This document shows positions 30,783 to 41,106 of a stretch of DNA of 61,029 nucleotides, one piece after another. The position numbers were made by a program, and so were the translations under genes. Below the pieces are notes generated by a model that searched no databases, was not told where the DNA came from, and worked only from the letters and a program-made list of their open reading frames with translations. The stretch covers positions 1 through 61,029 of the forward strand of contig CDGH01000060.1 in assembly GCA_000825765.1 (NCBI GenBank), in the 5' to 3' direction. Position 1 is the first letter of the stretch. Each line of letters opens with the position of its first letter. The stretch comes from Ehrlichia minasensis. GTDB lineage: Bacteria > Pseudomonadota > Alphaproteobacteria > Rickettsiales > Anaplasmataceae.

Positions 30783-31625
30783 GTGAATTTTCAAAGTATA
30801 ATAAAGAACTTACAGAATTACTGGGAAGATTATGGGTGCACGATATTCCAGCCATATACTTCTGAGTTAGGTGCAGCAACCCTTCATCCAGCAACTTCAA
30901 TGATAGCCATATCAAAAAAACCGTCAAAGCTAGCTTATGTACAACCTGTTATTAGACCTTGTGATGGAAGATACGGTGATAATCCAAACCGTTTATATCA
31001 ACATCATCAGTATCAAGTATTAATAAAACCATCCAGTACAGATTTACAATCAAATTACTTAAAAAGCCTAGAAAAAATAGGAATATCCATTGAAACTCAT
31101 GATATAAAATTTATAGAAGATGATTGGGAAAATCCAAGCATTGGTGCTTGGGGCCTTGGATGGGAAGTAACCTGTAACGGCATGGAGATAACACAATTTA
31201 CTTATATGCAACAAGTAGGAGGTGTAGAATGCTCTTTAGTACCTGGAGAAATTGCTTATGGGCTAGAAAGAATAGCAATGATAATTCAAAAAGTTGATAA
31301 CGTATACAAAATACTATGGGACGACAACGGAACAACTTATGGTGATGTATTTAAACAGCGTGAATATGAGTTTTCTAAATTAGCTTTAGACTATTATGAT
31401 GTAGATATACTTTTTAAGCAGTTTAATGAAGCAGAACAAGTGTGTGTTTCTTTAATAGAAAAAAAACTCCCATTAGCAGCATATGACATTTGTACAAAAG
31501 CAAGTCATATTCTTAATTTACTTGAATCACGCGGAGTAATAGGAGTAAATGAACGTGCATCTTACATATTACGCGTACGTAAACTTGCAAACTTATGTTG
31601 TAGCTTATATACTCAATGTCATTAA
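30783..31625 (+). CDS. glyQ: Glycyl-tRNA synthetase alpha subunit
   Basis: Catalytic subunit of the bacterial alpha2beta2 GlyRS. It shows NYWEDYGCTIFQPYTSELGA, RPCDGRYGDNPNRLYQHHQYQ and NPSIGAWGLGWEVTCNGMEI. I favour the GTG at 30783 (VNFQSII...) because it fits the family N-terminus; a TTG at 30768 would add five residues, and no ATG is suitably placed. glyS follows 15 bp later. Confidence 0.95.
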   Translation: MNFQSIIKNLQNYWEDYGCTIFQPYTSELGAATLHPATSMIAISKKPSKLAYVQPVIRPCDGRYGDNPNRLYQHHQYQVLIKPSSTDLQSNYLKSLEKIGISIETHDIKFIEDDWENPSIGAWGLGWEVTCNGMEITQFTYMQQVGGVECSLVPGEIAYGLERIAMIIQKVDNVYKILWDDNGTTYGDVFKQREYEFSKLALDYYDVDILFKQFNEAEQVCVSLIEKKLPLAAYDICTKASHILNLLESRGVIGVNERASYILRVRKLANLCCSLYTQCH

Positions 31626-31640
31626 AATAAGTAAAACGAC

Positions 31641-33752
31641 ATGCCTTTAGAACTGTTATTTGAATGCTTATCAGAAGAAATACCACCTGAGATGCAGAGT
31701 AGTGCATGCTTATATACAAATTCCTATATAAAAAAAGAACTAGATCGTTACAACATAAATTTTGAAACAATAAAGGTATTCGTAACTCCAAATAGATTAA
31801 CTTTATATGTAAATAACATAGTAAACAGTTCATCAAACAATACATTAAAAAGAAAAGGTCCAAAAGTATCAGCAGATAAAATCGCAATAGAGGGTTTTCT
31901 AAAGAAAGTTAATAAGAAGATAAGCGACTTAACAATCTGTAGAGTTGGCAATGATGAATTTTATTATGCTGAAATCAGTAACAACATAGAAACAAACACA
32001 GAAAATATAATTTCTTCAATTATAGAAAATATGTTAACCAATTTTCCATGGGATAAAAAAATGAGATGGGGATCTGGAAATACATATTGGATCAGACCTA
32101 TACTAAACATAATGTGTATACTTGACAGAAAAGTATTACCAATAAAGTTTGCTGATATAGAAACAAATAACAAATCATGTGGAAACAGATTTACAAATAG
32201 GGAATTCTTTGAGGTAAAAGACTTCAATTCTTACATTTCGCAGCTAAAAAAGAATAATGTAATTTTATGCAAAGAAGAAAGAATGAATTCAATACTTCAA
32301 CAAATACAAAGTATCACTGAAAAAAACAATTTAGTCTGTGAAAATAATCAGAATTTAATCAATGAGTTAAACGGTATCTTGGAATACCCAATTGTTATAA
32401 TGGGATCAGTAGATAAAAAATTTCATGATTTACCAAAAGAATTAATATTAAGTGTAATGCATAATCACCAAAAATATTTAGCTGTTTTCACAGGTGATAA
32501 AATTACTAACTTTATTACAGTATCAACAATATCAAGTGACACTATAATAAGCGGTCACAATAATGTACTAAATGCAAGGTTAGTAGACGCAAGTTTTTTA
32601 ATAAATAAAGATAAAGAATACAGTATAGATTATTATGTAGAAAAGCTAAAAAATATAGTATTCCATGCAAAACTTGGATCTGTTTTTGAAAAAGTAAATC
32701 GGATCGTAGCTTTATCAAAATATATTTCTATGTGGATACCGCATTCTTCACTAATAAAGGTAGAAAGGGCATCACAGTTATCTAAATTTGATTTATCAAC
32801 ATTAGCCGTAAAAGAATTCCCTGAACTACAGGGAATCATTGGAGGATATTACGCTTCATATTTTAATGAAGAATTAGAAATATCAGAATCCATAGTCAAT
32901 CATTATGAACCAACAAGCTCAAAAAAAGAATGTCCTTCTTCACCTATAACAATAGCTGTATCAATAGCTGATAAAATAGATAGCTTAGTTGGAATGATAG
33001 TTGCAGGAGAACAAGTTACAGGTTCTCGTGATCCTTTTTCAATAAGAAGAATGGCTATATCAGTTATCAGAATAATTATTGAAAATAATCTTAATATACC
33101 AATAAAACTTTTATTAGAAAAATCTGTATCACTATATTCATATGCAATAACAGAAAAAAACGCCATCAACAAAATCAAAGATGTAATATCAAGAAAAAAC
33201 AGAAGAAAAGATATTGTTTCTTATGTATTAGAGTTTTGTTCAAACAGATTTAAAATAATGCTAAAAGAAGAAGGAATTAAAGAAGATATAATAAATGCTG
33301 TTATTGAAAGTAGAAAATTCAATAATTTATTGTTAATAAAGAAAGAGGCTAATTTACTTAATGAATATGTTTTTACTTATAATGGAATAGAAATAATAAA
33401 AGCATACAAAAGATTAAGCAATATCAGTGAAACAGATGATAATATTAACGTCATAACAAAACAAAAACCTAACAAGAAGTTATTTAAAACAAATGATGAA
33501 TGTGATTTATACAAAGAGATAAGTTACCAAAAAAATAATATAAAAAAGTTGATAAAGGAAAACAAATTTAAAGATTCATTGGACAATCTTTACAGCTTTA
33601 GTCGCTGTGTAAACAAATTCATGGATAATGTAAGAGTAAATGATAAGATGAATAAAGAGTTATATAAAAATAGAATTTCTCTTGTCAAAAGTGCATTTTA
33701 TGTTTTTGACTTAGTTACAGATTTCAGTAAGATTAAAAATACACACAAGTAA
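31641..33752 (+). CDS. glyS: Glycyl-tRNA synthetase beta subunit
   Basis: The tRNA-binding subunit of heterotetrameric GlyRS. It begins LLFECLSEEIPPEMQ, a typical opening, and has VFVTPNRLTLYV, KRKGPKVS, MRWGSGNTYWIRPI, the HD-like segment VERASQLSKFDLSTLAVKEF, and GEQVTGSRDPFSIRR. Length 703 is normal. It forms an operon with glyQ. Confidence 0.96.
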   Translation: MPLELLFECLSEEIPPEMQSSACLYTNSYIKKELDRYNINFETIKVFVTPNRLTLYVNNIVNSSSNNTLKRKGPKVSADKIAIEGFLKKVNKKISDLTICRVGNDEFYYAEISNNIETNTENIISSIIENMLTNFPWDKKMRWGSGNTYWIRPILNIMCILDRKVLPIKFADIETNNKSCGNRFTNREFFEVKDFNSYISQLKKNNVILCKEERMNSILQQIQSITEKNNLVCENNQNLINELNGILEYPIVIMGSVDKKFHDLPKELILSVMHNHQKYLAVFTGDKITNFITVSTISSDTIISGHNNVLNARLVDASFLINKDKEYSIDYYVEKLKNIVFHAKLGSVFEKVNRIVALSKYISMWIPHSSLIKVERASQLSKFDLSTLAVKEFPELQGIIGGYYASYFNEELEISESIVNHYEPTSSKKECPSSPITIAVSIADKIDSLVGMIVAGEQVTGSRDPFSIRRMAISVIRIIIENNLNIPIKLLLEKSVSLYSYAITEKNAINKIKDVISRKNRRKDIVSYVLEFCSNRFKIMLKEEGIKEDIINAVIESRKFNNLLLIKKEANLLNEYVFTYNGIEIIKAYKRLSNISETDDNINVITKQKPNKKLFKTNDECDLYKEISYQKNNIKKLIKENKFKDSLDNLYSFSRCVNKFMDNVRVNDKMNKELYKNRISLVKSAFYVFDLVTDFSKIKNTHK

Positions 33753-33813
33753 ACCTTGAATTTTTTGTAAACCGTATATAAATATTTTACCATACTTGTA
33801 AAGAAGAATTGTT

Positions 33814-34959
33814 ATGAGCAAAAGCGACTATTATGAACTGTTAGGTGTAAGCAAAAATGCAACACCAGAAGAAATAAAAAAAGCTTATAGAAAAATGGCA
33901 CTAAAGTACCACCCTGATACAAACCCTGGTAATAAAGAAGCAGAAGAAAAGTTTAAAGAGTTGTCAGAAGCATATGACGTTCTTATAGATCAAGATAAAA
34001 GAGCAGCTTACGATAAATATGGACATAGTGCTTTTGATGGTGGTGCTGGAAGGGGTGGTTTTGATTTTAATAGTGGTTTTTCTGGTGATTTTTCTGATAT
34101 ATTCAATGATCTTTTTGGTGGAGGTTTTAGTAAAGGAGGAAGAAGTTCATCAAGAAGAAGCGAAGGTGCAGTAGGTTCAGACTTAAGATTTGATATAGAA
34201 ATAACTTTAGAAGACTCTTTTAATGGTAAAAAAGTACCTATAAGTTACGTAACTTATGTAAAGTGCTCTAGTTGTAGCGGTTCAGGGAGTGAGGGATCAG
34301 CAAAGTCTGTACAATGTAATACGTGTCACGGTGCAGGTAGTGTTAGAACACAACAAGGATTTTTTACAATAGAAAGAACTTGCCATGTGTGTAATGGAGA
34401 AGGTGAAATCATCCAAAACAAATGCAAAAAATGCTCAGGAAGTGGTCGCGTCAGAGATGAAGTAAATTTACTTGTTACAATTCCAAAGGGGATAGAAAGT
34501 GGTAATAAAATTAGATTAAATGGGAAAGGAGAAGCAGGATATAGAGGAGCAAGGAGTGGAGACTTGTATGTTTACTCAAATATACAAAAACATAAATTTT
34601 TCACACGTAGCGGATCTGATCTATACTGTACTGTACCTATAAAAATGACACTTGCTGCATTAGGTGGGCATATAGAAATGCCATCGATAGATGGTACGTG
34701 GACAAAAGTAAAAGTTCCAGAGGGGTCACAAAGTGGAGATAAATTGAGGTTAAAAGAAAAAGGAATGCCAGTTATAAATTCATCAAAAAGGGGAGATATG
34801 TATATACAAATAACTGTAGAAACTCCGGTAAAATTAACAAAAAAACAAAAAGAGCTGTTACAAAAGTTTGATGATGAACCTAATGTGGACTGTAACCCTC
34901 AATCTACAGGTTTTTTCCAAAAAGTGAAAAGTTTCTGGAAAGATATTAGATCAAATTAA
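33814..34959 (+). CDS. dnaJ: Chaperone DnaJ
   Basis: Hsp40 co-chaperone that stimulates DnaK ATPase. The 381 residues show the J domain with HPD ([29 protein letters not shown]), a Gly/Phe linker (about 75-120), four zinc-centre repeats of the CxxCxGxG type ([32 protein letters not shown]), and the C-terminal substrate-binding domains. It is not next to dnaK here. Confidence 0.98.
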   Translation: MSKSDYYELLGVSKNATPEEIKKAYRKMALKYHPDTNPGNKEAEEKFKELSEAYDVLIDQDKRAAYDKYGHSAFDGGAGRGGFDFNSGFSGDFSDIFNDLFGGGFSKGGRSSSRRSEGAVGSDLRFDIEITLEDSFNGKKVPISYVTYVKCSSCSGSGSEGSAKSVQCNTCHGAGSVRTQQGFFTIERTCHVCNGEGEIIQNKCKKCSGSGRVRDEVNLLVTIPKGIESGNKIRLNGKGEAGYRGARSGDLYVYSNIQKHKFFTRSGSDLYCTVPIKMTLAALGGHIEMPSIDGTWTKVKVPEGSQSGDKLRLKEKGMPVINSSKRGDMYIQITVETPVKLTKKQKELLQKFDDEPNVDCNPQSTGFFQKVKSFWKDIRSN

Positions 34960-35888
34960 AATACATCAAACACTTTTTTACTTTAGTATTTTAATATGTA
35001 CATCAATTGCTCAACCATACAACACAAATATAATTTCTACAATATATTCTTAACGTTATAAATACGGAGACTTTTCATTTAATGAATACTAAACAATTCA
35101 ATAGTACTAAAGTATCAATAAAATATTTACTATTTAGAATTGTTTTTAGGATACTATAGAAGTCCATATACCTTTACTTAAAAAAATTAGCAACATTTTA
35201 GTGGCGTCTCTAATATTGACATATTAACCAAATGTATATAACTGATTTTTTACTGGAAGTTTAGTAAACTTTAGTGCTAAAATTAGCAAAAAGATTTTAT
35301 ATATCATCATTTATTTATTAGTATACTGTATTTATAATTTCTTTTCTAAAAGAATATATCTGTACAACTATTTGAAAATTAATTTAGTACAGTATTTCTC
35401 ACATTACAAACCTGAAAAACTCTATATCTAATTTGATTAATTAGTGTAAAAATTGTAGATAGAAAATGCTATAGAAGAAAAGATTTTTCTTGTATCTAGC
35501 ACATTGAATTAAATCCTACATTCAACAGAAATTAAAAACATATATATGTATAAACTTACTTCAATACAGTCTTTTTGAAATCCATTACATTATAAATTTA
35601 CAGACATTATGTAAAAAATTTAATTTCTAAGTCACTCATTAATGCTAACATTATCTATAAAATCATTAAAATGCTGTGGAATATAAATTCCACATTATAT
35701 TTTTAGTACATCAACTTATTATATATAAATTTTAATATTAATGTAGGCATTCATGTACTCATTTCAATGCAATGTTTCTATATCTCCTATATTGCAAACC
35801 ATTATAAAACAATTTCACATTCTATATAAGTATTCTACATTATTGCTGAAATTGTAAAAAAACATTTCAACATGTTTTTGTTTTTTTA
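34960..35888. other. Gene-free spacer between dnaJ and nadC
   Basis: About 930 bp of AT-rich sequence with stops in all frames. Nothing recognisable was found. Confidence 0.45.
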
Positions 35889-36713
35889 TCATTCTATATC
35901 AAGTCCTATATCTTTATTTTTGAAAGAATTAGTTATACATCCAATAGATATGTAATCTACTCCTGTTAGCGCTATGTTCCTTACATTTCTTATATTAACA
36001 CATCCAGAAACTTCTAGAACTGATTTTCCATTGACTATTTCCACTGCCTGCTTTATTTCACCAATACTCATGTTGTCTAATAAAATCATATCTACATTGT
36101 TAAATAACGACTCTTCAACTTGAGATATGTTATCGCATTCAATTGCAACATATACGTCTTTCAAATTCATTCTAAGCCTTTGTATAGCCAAAGTGACACT
36201 TCCACAACTAGATATATGATTATCCTTTATGAGTACACCATCATACAAACTATTTCTGTAACTTTCTCCACCTCCAATACATACGGAATATTTGTCTAAC
36301 ATTCTCAGTCCAGGAGTAGTTTTCCTTGTACTACGAATTTTAGCCCTCGTTCCAGAAACTTCATTAACAAATTGCCTAGTGATTGACGCTATACCAGAAG
36401 CGTGTTGTATAAAGTTTAAAATCACCCTCTCAATAGGCATTAAGTGTATTGCCAACGCTTCTCCACTTACCAAAGTATTATTTTTTCCTGCAATACTTCC
36501 ATCATTTTTATGAACTTTGTACTTTATATATTCTTTTTTTTTATTGAAGATTTCTTCTAGTATAGGAATTCCACAAACTACCAAATCTTCCCTTGCATTT
36601 ATAGAAAAATTTACTTTCTCATCTAGTAATATACTATTAGTAGTTATATCACCATTTTCTCCTAAATCTTCCTTTAGTGCATTATTTATAATTTCTGAGA
36701 ATGAGACTTTCAT
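35889..36713 (-). CDS. nadC: Nicotinate-nucleotide pyrophosphorylase (quinolinate phosphoribosyltransferase)
   Basis: Converts quinolinate and PRPP to NaMN in de novo NAD synthesis. The 274 residues contain EDLGENGDITT, RVILNFIQHASGIAS, the hallmark RSTRKTTPGLRMLDKY, GGGESYRNSLYDGVLIKDNH and DMILLDNMS. nadA, which supplies its substrate, is in the same window at 43951 but not adjacent; nadB was not seen. Confidence 0.96.
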   Translation of the reverse strand: MKVSFSEIINNALKEDLGENGDITTNSILLDEKVNFSINAREDLVVCGIPILEEIFNKKKEYIKYKVHKNDGSIAGKNNTLVSGEALAIHLMPIERVILNFIQHASGIASITRQFVNEVSGTRAKIRSTRKTTPGLRMLDKYSVCIGGGESYRNSLYDGVLIKDNHISSCGSVTLAIQRLRMNLKDVYVAIECDNISQVEESLFNNVDMILLDNMSIGEIKQAVEIVNGKSVLEVSGCVNIRNVRNIALTGVDYISIGCITNSFKNKDIGLDIE

Positions 36714-36804
36714 ATTATTAACACTTTTTATGTTTTATATTACAACAACATTGAAGTAATGTAAAAATCTTATATTATTCAAATACAATTTATCATAAAA
36801 TAAT

Positions 36805-37389
36805 ATGAATATTTACGTTTGTACTTTCGTACTTATACTGTCTTACTTAATAGGATCAATTCCATTTGGATTAATACTGTCTTACGTAGGTGGATTAGGT
36901 GATATCAGAAAAACAGGATCAGGAAATATAGGAGCTACCAATGTTTTCAGAAAAAGTAAGAAGTTAGCTATTGTGACTCTGATACTGGACTCTTCAAAAG
37001 GATTTGCATCCGCTATGTTAGCTAAAAATTTTAACCCAGATCAAACATTTGTCTTTATATCTGCGTTATTTTCTATAATAGGTCATATGTTTCCTGTGTG
37101 GTTATCATTTAAAGGTGGTAAAGGAGTAGCTACTTTTTTAGGTTCAGTTATGTTTATTGAGTATAAATTTGTTATGTGTTTTACGCTCCTTTGGATAATA
37201 GTTTTTATAATTTTCAGATATTCATCGCTATCATCTATTACATCAACGATTTCAGTTATGTTATTAGTTTATGCACATTTCTCAGCAAATGAAAGCATCA
37301 TTTTTCTAGTAATATCCTTACTAGTAGTAGTACAACATATTGAAAACATAATGCGCATTATAAAAGGAAAAGAAAATAAGATATTTTAA
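36805..37389 (+). CDS. plsY: Acyl-phosphate:glycerol-3-phosphate acyltransferase PlsY
   Basis: First acylation step of phospholipid synthesis at the inner membrane. The 194-residue protein has about five hydrophobic helices and the three conserved loops: GSIPFGLILSY, GSGNIGATNVFR and GHMFPVWLSFKGGKGVATFLG. It converges with ruvC with only 4 bp between stop codons. Confidence 0.95.
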   Translation: MNIYVCTFVLILSYLIGSIPFGLILSYVGGLGDIRKTGSGNIGATNVFRKSKKLAIVTLILDSSKGFASAMLAKNFNPDQTFVFISALFSIIGHMFPVWLSFKGGKGVATFLGSVMFIEYKFVMCFTLLWIIVFIIFRYSSLSSITSTISVMLLVYAHFSANESIIFLVISLLVVVQHIENIMRIIKGKENKIF

Positions 37390-37393
37390 ACAT

Positions 37394-37864
37394 TCAAAAG
37401 TTCTTTTTTGAGTAAGCATGACAAAGTGCAACAGCTATTGCATCAGATATATCATATGTACCTTTAAACTCAACATTTAAAATTTTTTCTACCATAAAGT
37501 GGACTTGCTCTTTTTTTGCATGTCCGTTTCCTGTAATAGATTTCTTTACATAATTTGATGAATACTCAAAGGCTTGTATATTCATAGTATTTAAGGTCAA
37601 TAGTAAAACACCTCTAGCGTAACATAAAGATATTGAAGACTTAGGATTCTTATTTATAAATACTTCCTCCATGGATGCGCTGTCTACTTTGTATGAATTG
37701 AGTATATTTATAAGTTCTTTATGTATTTTATTCAGCCTTTGACCGAAAGTTTCATTACTGTTAGTTTTGATAACACCATTATTTATCAACTTTATATCTT
37801 TTTCAATAGACAATATACCCCAACCCGTATAATTTAAGCCAGGATCCAGGCCTATTACATTCAT
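37394..37864 (-). CDS. ruvC: Holliday junction resolvase RuvC
   Basis: The endonuclease that cuts Holliday junctions with RuvAB. The 156 residues show the RNase H-like fold: first catalytic Asp in GLDPGLNYTGWG, the EEVFINKNPKSS segment, and the C-terminal DISDAIAVALCHA. It starts 1 bp after the coxC stop, so the two are co-transcribed. Confidence 0.96.
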   Translation of the reverse strand: MNVIGLDPGLNYTGWGILSIEKDIKLINNGVIKTNSNETFGQRLNKIHKELINILNSYKVDSASMEEVFINKNPKSSISLCYARGVLLLTLNTMNIQAFEYSSNYVKKSITGNGHAKKEQVHFMVEKILNVEFKGTYDISDAIAVALCHAYSKKNF

Positions 37865-37865
37865 T

Positions 37866-38690
37866 TTATGAGCTTATCCAGTATAGAAAAACAAAAAGCA
37901 ATAACCATATAACATCAACAAAATGCCAGTACCATGCAGCACATTCAAATCCTATATGGTTTTCTGGAGATAATTGATTTTTTCTTGCTCTAATTAAACA
38001 TATAATTAAAAACAAAGTTCCAACTATTACGTGTAACCCATGAAACCCAGTTATCATGTAGAAGTTAGATGAGTAAATAGCTTTTTCACCAGTCTCATGG
38101 AAAGAGAAACCTGTGTGCATATATTCTATTGCTTGAAATGTAGAGAATATAATACCAAGTACTATAGTTGCACACAACATTTTTATTGTGTTTTTATTAT
38201 CGTTGTTTATTAGAGAATAGTGGGACCATGTTAGTGTACAGCCAGATAACAGCAGTATTACAGTATTCAATAAGGGTATAGACCAAGGATTAAGTTTAGG
38301 AATGTCACTTGGAGGCCAATTTAAAAATTTACCTGGTATTAAATTATCGAAAGTGTATACAGGAAATAACCATGCTTTAAAAAACGACCAAAAAAAGCCA
38401 AAAAAAAACATTGTTTCTGAAAGAATAAGACCAGCCATAGCTAGCCTAAGTCCTTTTTTAACAATTTCTGTATGACAATTGTCCCTTATTGCTTCTGTGA
38501 CTATATCTTTCCACCATTTGTAAAGAACTATACTGAGTGAGGGAAAACCAAGTCCAAGCATGACTTTACCAGTATGTGTACCGTGTATGGTTCCAACTGC
38601 ACCTAGTGCTGTTATTAACACTGTAATTGAAAACAATAATGGCCATGGACTAGGGTTTACTAAATGATGGTCATGTAGCTTCCCTTTCAT
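37866..38690 (-). CDS. coxC: Cytochrome c oxidase subunit III
   Basis: Membrane subunit of the aa3-type terminal oxidase. Seven hydrophobic helices are visible, with LILSETMFFFGFFWSFFKAW, GTHTGKVMLGLG, and near the C-terminus GFHGLHVIVGTLFL and ECAAWYWHFVDVIWLLLFV. I place the start at ATG 38690 (MKGKLHDHHLVNPSPWP), preceded by AGGGAT; a longer frame to 38753 would add 21 residues that do not fit the family. ruvC follows immediately. Confidence 0.95.
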   Translation of the reverse strand: MKGKLHDHHLVNPSPWPLLFSITVLITALGAVGTIHGTHTGKVMLGLGFPSLSIVLYKWWKDIVTEAIRDNCHTEIVKKGLRLAMAGLILSETMFFFGFFWSFFKAWLFPVYTFDNLIPGKFLNWPPSDIPKLNPWSIPLLNTVILLLSGCTLTWSHYSLINNDNKNTIKMLCATIVLGIIFSTFQAIEYMHTGFSFHETGEKAIYSSNFYMITGFHGLHVIVGTLFLIICLIRARKNQLSPENHIGFECAAWYWHFVDVIWLLLFVFLYWISS

Positions 38691-38787
38691 CACTGTATCC
38701 CTAAAAGATTGTTTATTTATTAAGTTTCTATAATTAAAGCAATATGTTGTCAAGATTATATTTTAGTATATAATGCTTAACATTATG

Positions 38788-39801
38788 TTAAAAATTTGAT
38801 CTTACTGTTTCTATAAGTGCTTCAATGTTAGCTATGGGAGTGCTTGGAATGATTCCATGTCCTAAGTTGAATATAAATGGTCTATCTTCCATCATGTTAA
38901 TTAAATCTTTTGTCTGAGATATAGCTTTGTTTTTATCATACGCTACTAGGTATGGGTCTATGTTTCCTTGCAGTATGGATGAAATATTATCCTTTGCCCA
39001 AGATATTGGTACATTGTAATCAATGCTTGTAACTGATACACCAGTTTCCTCTGAAAACTGTTTATACATTATTCCTGCACCTTTTGGGAAACCTATTATT
39101 GGGAATTCTGGGTAGGATTTACGTATAGATGATACTATTTCTTTTGCAGGGTTTATTATCCACTTTCTGAATTCGTTTGCTGGTACAATTCCTGCGTTGC
39201 TATCGAAGATTTGTATTATGTCTACACCACTTTCTATTTGTTTTATTAAATATGAGATTGTTACTTTTGTGATTTTATTTATGATCTTTTTCAACTCTGC
39301 ATCTTGTAGGTAAGACATTTCTCTAATTTTTGAAAAATTCTTGTCCCGTCCTATCATGTAGGAAGCTATAGTCCAGGGTGCACCTGCAAATCCTATTAAT
39401 GGCTTGCTTTTTTGCAGGGATTTTCTAACTTCTTTTATACCTTCAAAAACATTCTTTAGGTGACCTAGTACTGCTTTCTCTGGAACATCTATTTCTTTAT
39501 AACTTGAAATTGGTTGCAAGCTTGGGCCGGCTTCTTTAGTAAATTCTACTTTGCACCCTAGTGCGTCTGGGATCACTAGTATATCTGAGAATATTATCGC
39601 CGCGTCCAAGCCGAACCTCCTTACCGGCTGCATTGTAATTTCCTTTACTAGATCTGGCGTATAGCACAGCTCTAGAAAATCTGCAGCCTTTTTTGCCACC
39701 TCATGGTACTCTGGTAGATACCTTCCAGCCTGCCTCATGAACCACACTGGTATTCCCTGCTGCCTGGCCTTACTTGCTATAGTTTTTAACATGTCCTTCA
39801 C
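38788..39801 (-). CDS. hemE: Uroporphyrinogen decarboxylase
   Basis: Decarboxylates uroporphyrinogen III to coproporphyrinogen III in haem synthesis. The 337 residues carry the signature IPVWFMRQAGRYLPEY, FSDILVIPDALG, GFAGAPWTIASYM, IQIFDSNAG and NLGHGIIPSTP. It borders the putative replication origin, a placement conserved in Wolbachia and relatives. Confidence 0.97.
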   Translation of the reverse strand: MKDMLKTIASKARQQGIPVWFMRQAGRYLPEYHEVAKKAADFLELCYTPDLVKEITMQPVRRFGLDAAIIFSDILVIPDALGCKVEFTKEAGPSLQPISSYKEIDVPEKAVLGHLKNVFEGIKEVRKSLQKSKPLIGFAGAPWTIASYMIGRDKNFSKIREMSYLQDAELKKIINKITKVTISYLIKQIESGVDIIQIFDSNAGIVPANEFRKWIINPAKEIVSSIRKSYPEFPIIGFPKGAGIMYKQFSEETGVSVTSIDYNVPISWAKDNISSILQGNIDPYLVAYDKNKAISQTKDLINMMEDRPFIFNLGHGIIPSTPIANIEALIETVRSNF

Positions 39802-39866
39802 CCCACAGAAATTATATAAATATTATATCCTTATAGATAGTTCTTATAGTTGATCCCTGTGAATTA

Positions 39867-39875
39867 TGTGAATAA
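39867..39875 (-). promoter_or_regulatory. DnaA box (TTATTCACA)
   Basis: TGTGAATAA on the + strand, one mismatch to TTATCCACA read on the minus strand. Part of the origin-spacer set. Confidence 0.55.
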
Positions 39876-39922
39876 AACCTGTTTTTGTAAAATATATGTT
39901 GAAAACTCACCGATGCATTTTT

Positions 39923-39931
39923 TGTGAATAA
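39923..39931 (-). promoter_or_regulatory. DnaA box (TTATTCACA)
   Basis: Second TGTGAATAA, identical to the one 56 bp upstream and in the same orientation. Confidence 0.55.
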
Positions 39932-39977
39932 CTCTGTTAATAAAGTACATATCATACTGATTTTCTACTACAATATG

Positions 39978-39986
39978 TGTGTATAA
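39978..39986 (-). promoter_or_regulatory. DnaA box-like site (TTATACACA)
   Basis: TGTGTATAA on the + strand, matching the TTATNCACA relaxed consensus. A weaker TGTTGATAA follows at 40002-40010. Confidence 0.5.
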
Positions 39987-40071
39987 ATAATATGTGAATT
40001 GTGTTGATAACTGTGGCTTTAACCAGTGTTTTGCACAACAATTATTGCGCACCTCATGTTCCTAATAACTC

Positions 40072-40080
40072 TGTGGATAA
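40072..40080 (-). promoter_or_regulatory. Perfect DnaA box (TTATCCACA)
   Basis: TGTGGATAA on the + strand is the exact complement of the strong DnaA box TTATCCACA. Confidence 0.75.
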
Positions 40081-40191
40081 CTACATGACAAAATATGGAA
40101 AACTTTTACCTACATGTTTCATGTCAGGTTATTAACAGGCTTGTTAACACAAACTTTATATAGAAAATAAAGTTTTGGATAGTATACTTAA

Positions 40192-41106
40192 GTGATAATA
40201 AAGAATTACAGATTGTATATGAGTGATAAACTTTCTGATAATAGTGATAGTGATGATAGATTTTCCTTGAGCGAATCACTAAGTGTGAAGCTGGTTTCTT
40301 TTATGTTAAAAAGAATTCCAAAACTGAAAAAGATGATTGAAAACAATTTGATCAGTGATAATGAATGTTTCACCAATTCTCGCATGTTCTACAATCTTAT
40401 AAAATTCAATGACTGCTTGGTAAGAGATGTAATGATTCCTAGGACTGAAATCTACGCTATAGACATTACGGATGTACCTGATAGCAAGAACTTGATAGAC
40501 AAGGTAGTAAAGGGACAATATACAAGGATTCCAGCATACGAAAATAATTTGGATAACATAATAGGATTCATTCACATTAAGGACATAATCTCAAATTTCT
40601 ACAATGAGTTTAATGCAAGAAATATCATACGTGAGGTTATGTACATTCCTCCATCAATGAAAGCAGTCAATCTATTTATAAAAATGCAGTCTTCTCACAT
40701 ACATGTAGCTATAGTAATAGACGAGTATGGTGGTACAGAGGGATTAGTTACTATGGCTGATCTTATTGAAGAAGTAGTTGGTGATATAGGTGATGAGCAT
40801 GATGTGCCTACTGTACCAAGTATTGTGAATATTTCCGACGATAAGGTTGAAGTAAATGCTAGAGTGCTAGTCAAGGATTTAGAAGAAACTTTCAATATTG
40901 ATCTCAGAGACTGTAAAGAAGATGATTACGTAACAATAGGCGGTCTCATTTTATCTATGATAGGTAGAGTGCCTGTAGTAAATGAAGTTTTTGAACACAA
41001 AAGTGGTGCTATATTTTCTATAAAAGAAGTTGATGACAGATGTATTTATAAGATCATTATTGATTTAAGCAATGTAAAGAAAATTGACTTAAAAGTTGAC
41101 CATTGA
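40192..41106 (+). CDS. CBS-domain CorC/TlyC-type protein (COG1253)
   Basis: A 304-residue soluble protein with the opening block [15 protein letters not shown], two CBS motifs (around 70-200, with GFIHIKDII and [32 protein letters not shown]) and a C-terminal CorC_HlyC domain (about 215-295). The family is linked to magnesium/cobalt efflux; members in Rickettsiales were also called haemolysin C, a label I would not rely on. The first codons at 40192 are TTG or GTG type; an ATG at 40219 ([13 protein letters not shown]) is the more likely start. It overlaps the convergent protease gene by 18 bp. Confidence 0.88.
   Translation: MIIKNYRLYMSDKLSDNSDSDDRFSLSESLSVKLVSFMLKRIPKLKKMIENNLISDNECFTNSRMFYNLIKFNDCLVRDVMIPRTEIYAIDITDVPDSKNLIDKVVKGQYTRIPAYENNLDNIIGFIHIKDIISNFYNEFNARNIIREVMYIPPSMKAVNLFIKMQSSHIHVAIVIDEYGGTEGLVTMADLIEEVVGDIGDEHDVPTVPSIVNISDDKVEVNARVLVKDLEETFNIDLRDCKEDDYVTIGGLILSMIGRVPVVNEVFEHKSGAIFSIKEVDDRCIYKIIIDLSNVKKIDLKVDH

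Larger units (their letters stand above)
39802..40191. other. Putative chromosomal replication origin (oriC)
   Basis: A 390-bp spacer between hemE and a CBS-domain CorC/TlyC gene, the arrangement proposed as ori in Wolbachia and related Rickettsiales. Same-orientation DnaA-box-like 9-mers occur at 39867, 39923, 39978, 40002 and 40072. A TTAACA...TGTTAA inverted repeat at 40132-40147 resembles a CtrA half-site pair. Spacer base skew changes sign in this area. Confidence 0.75.
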
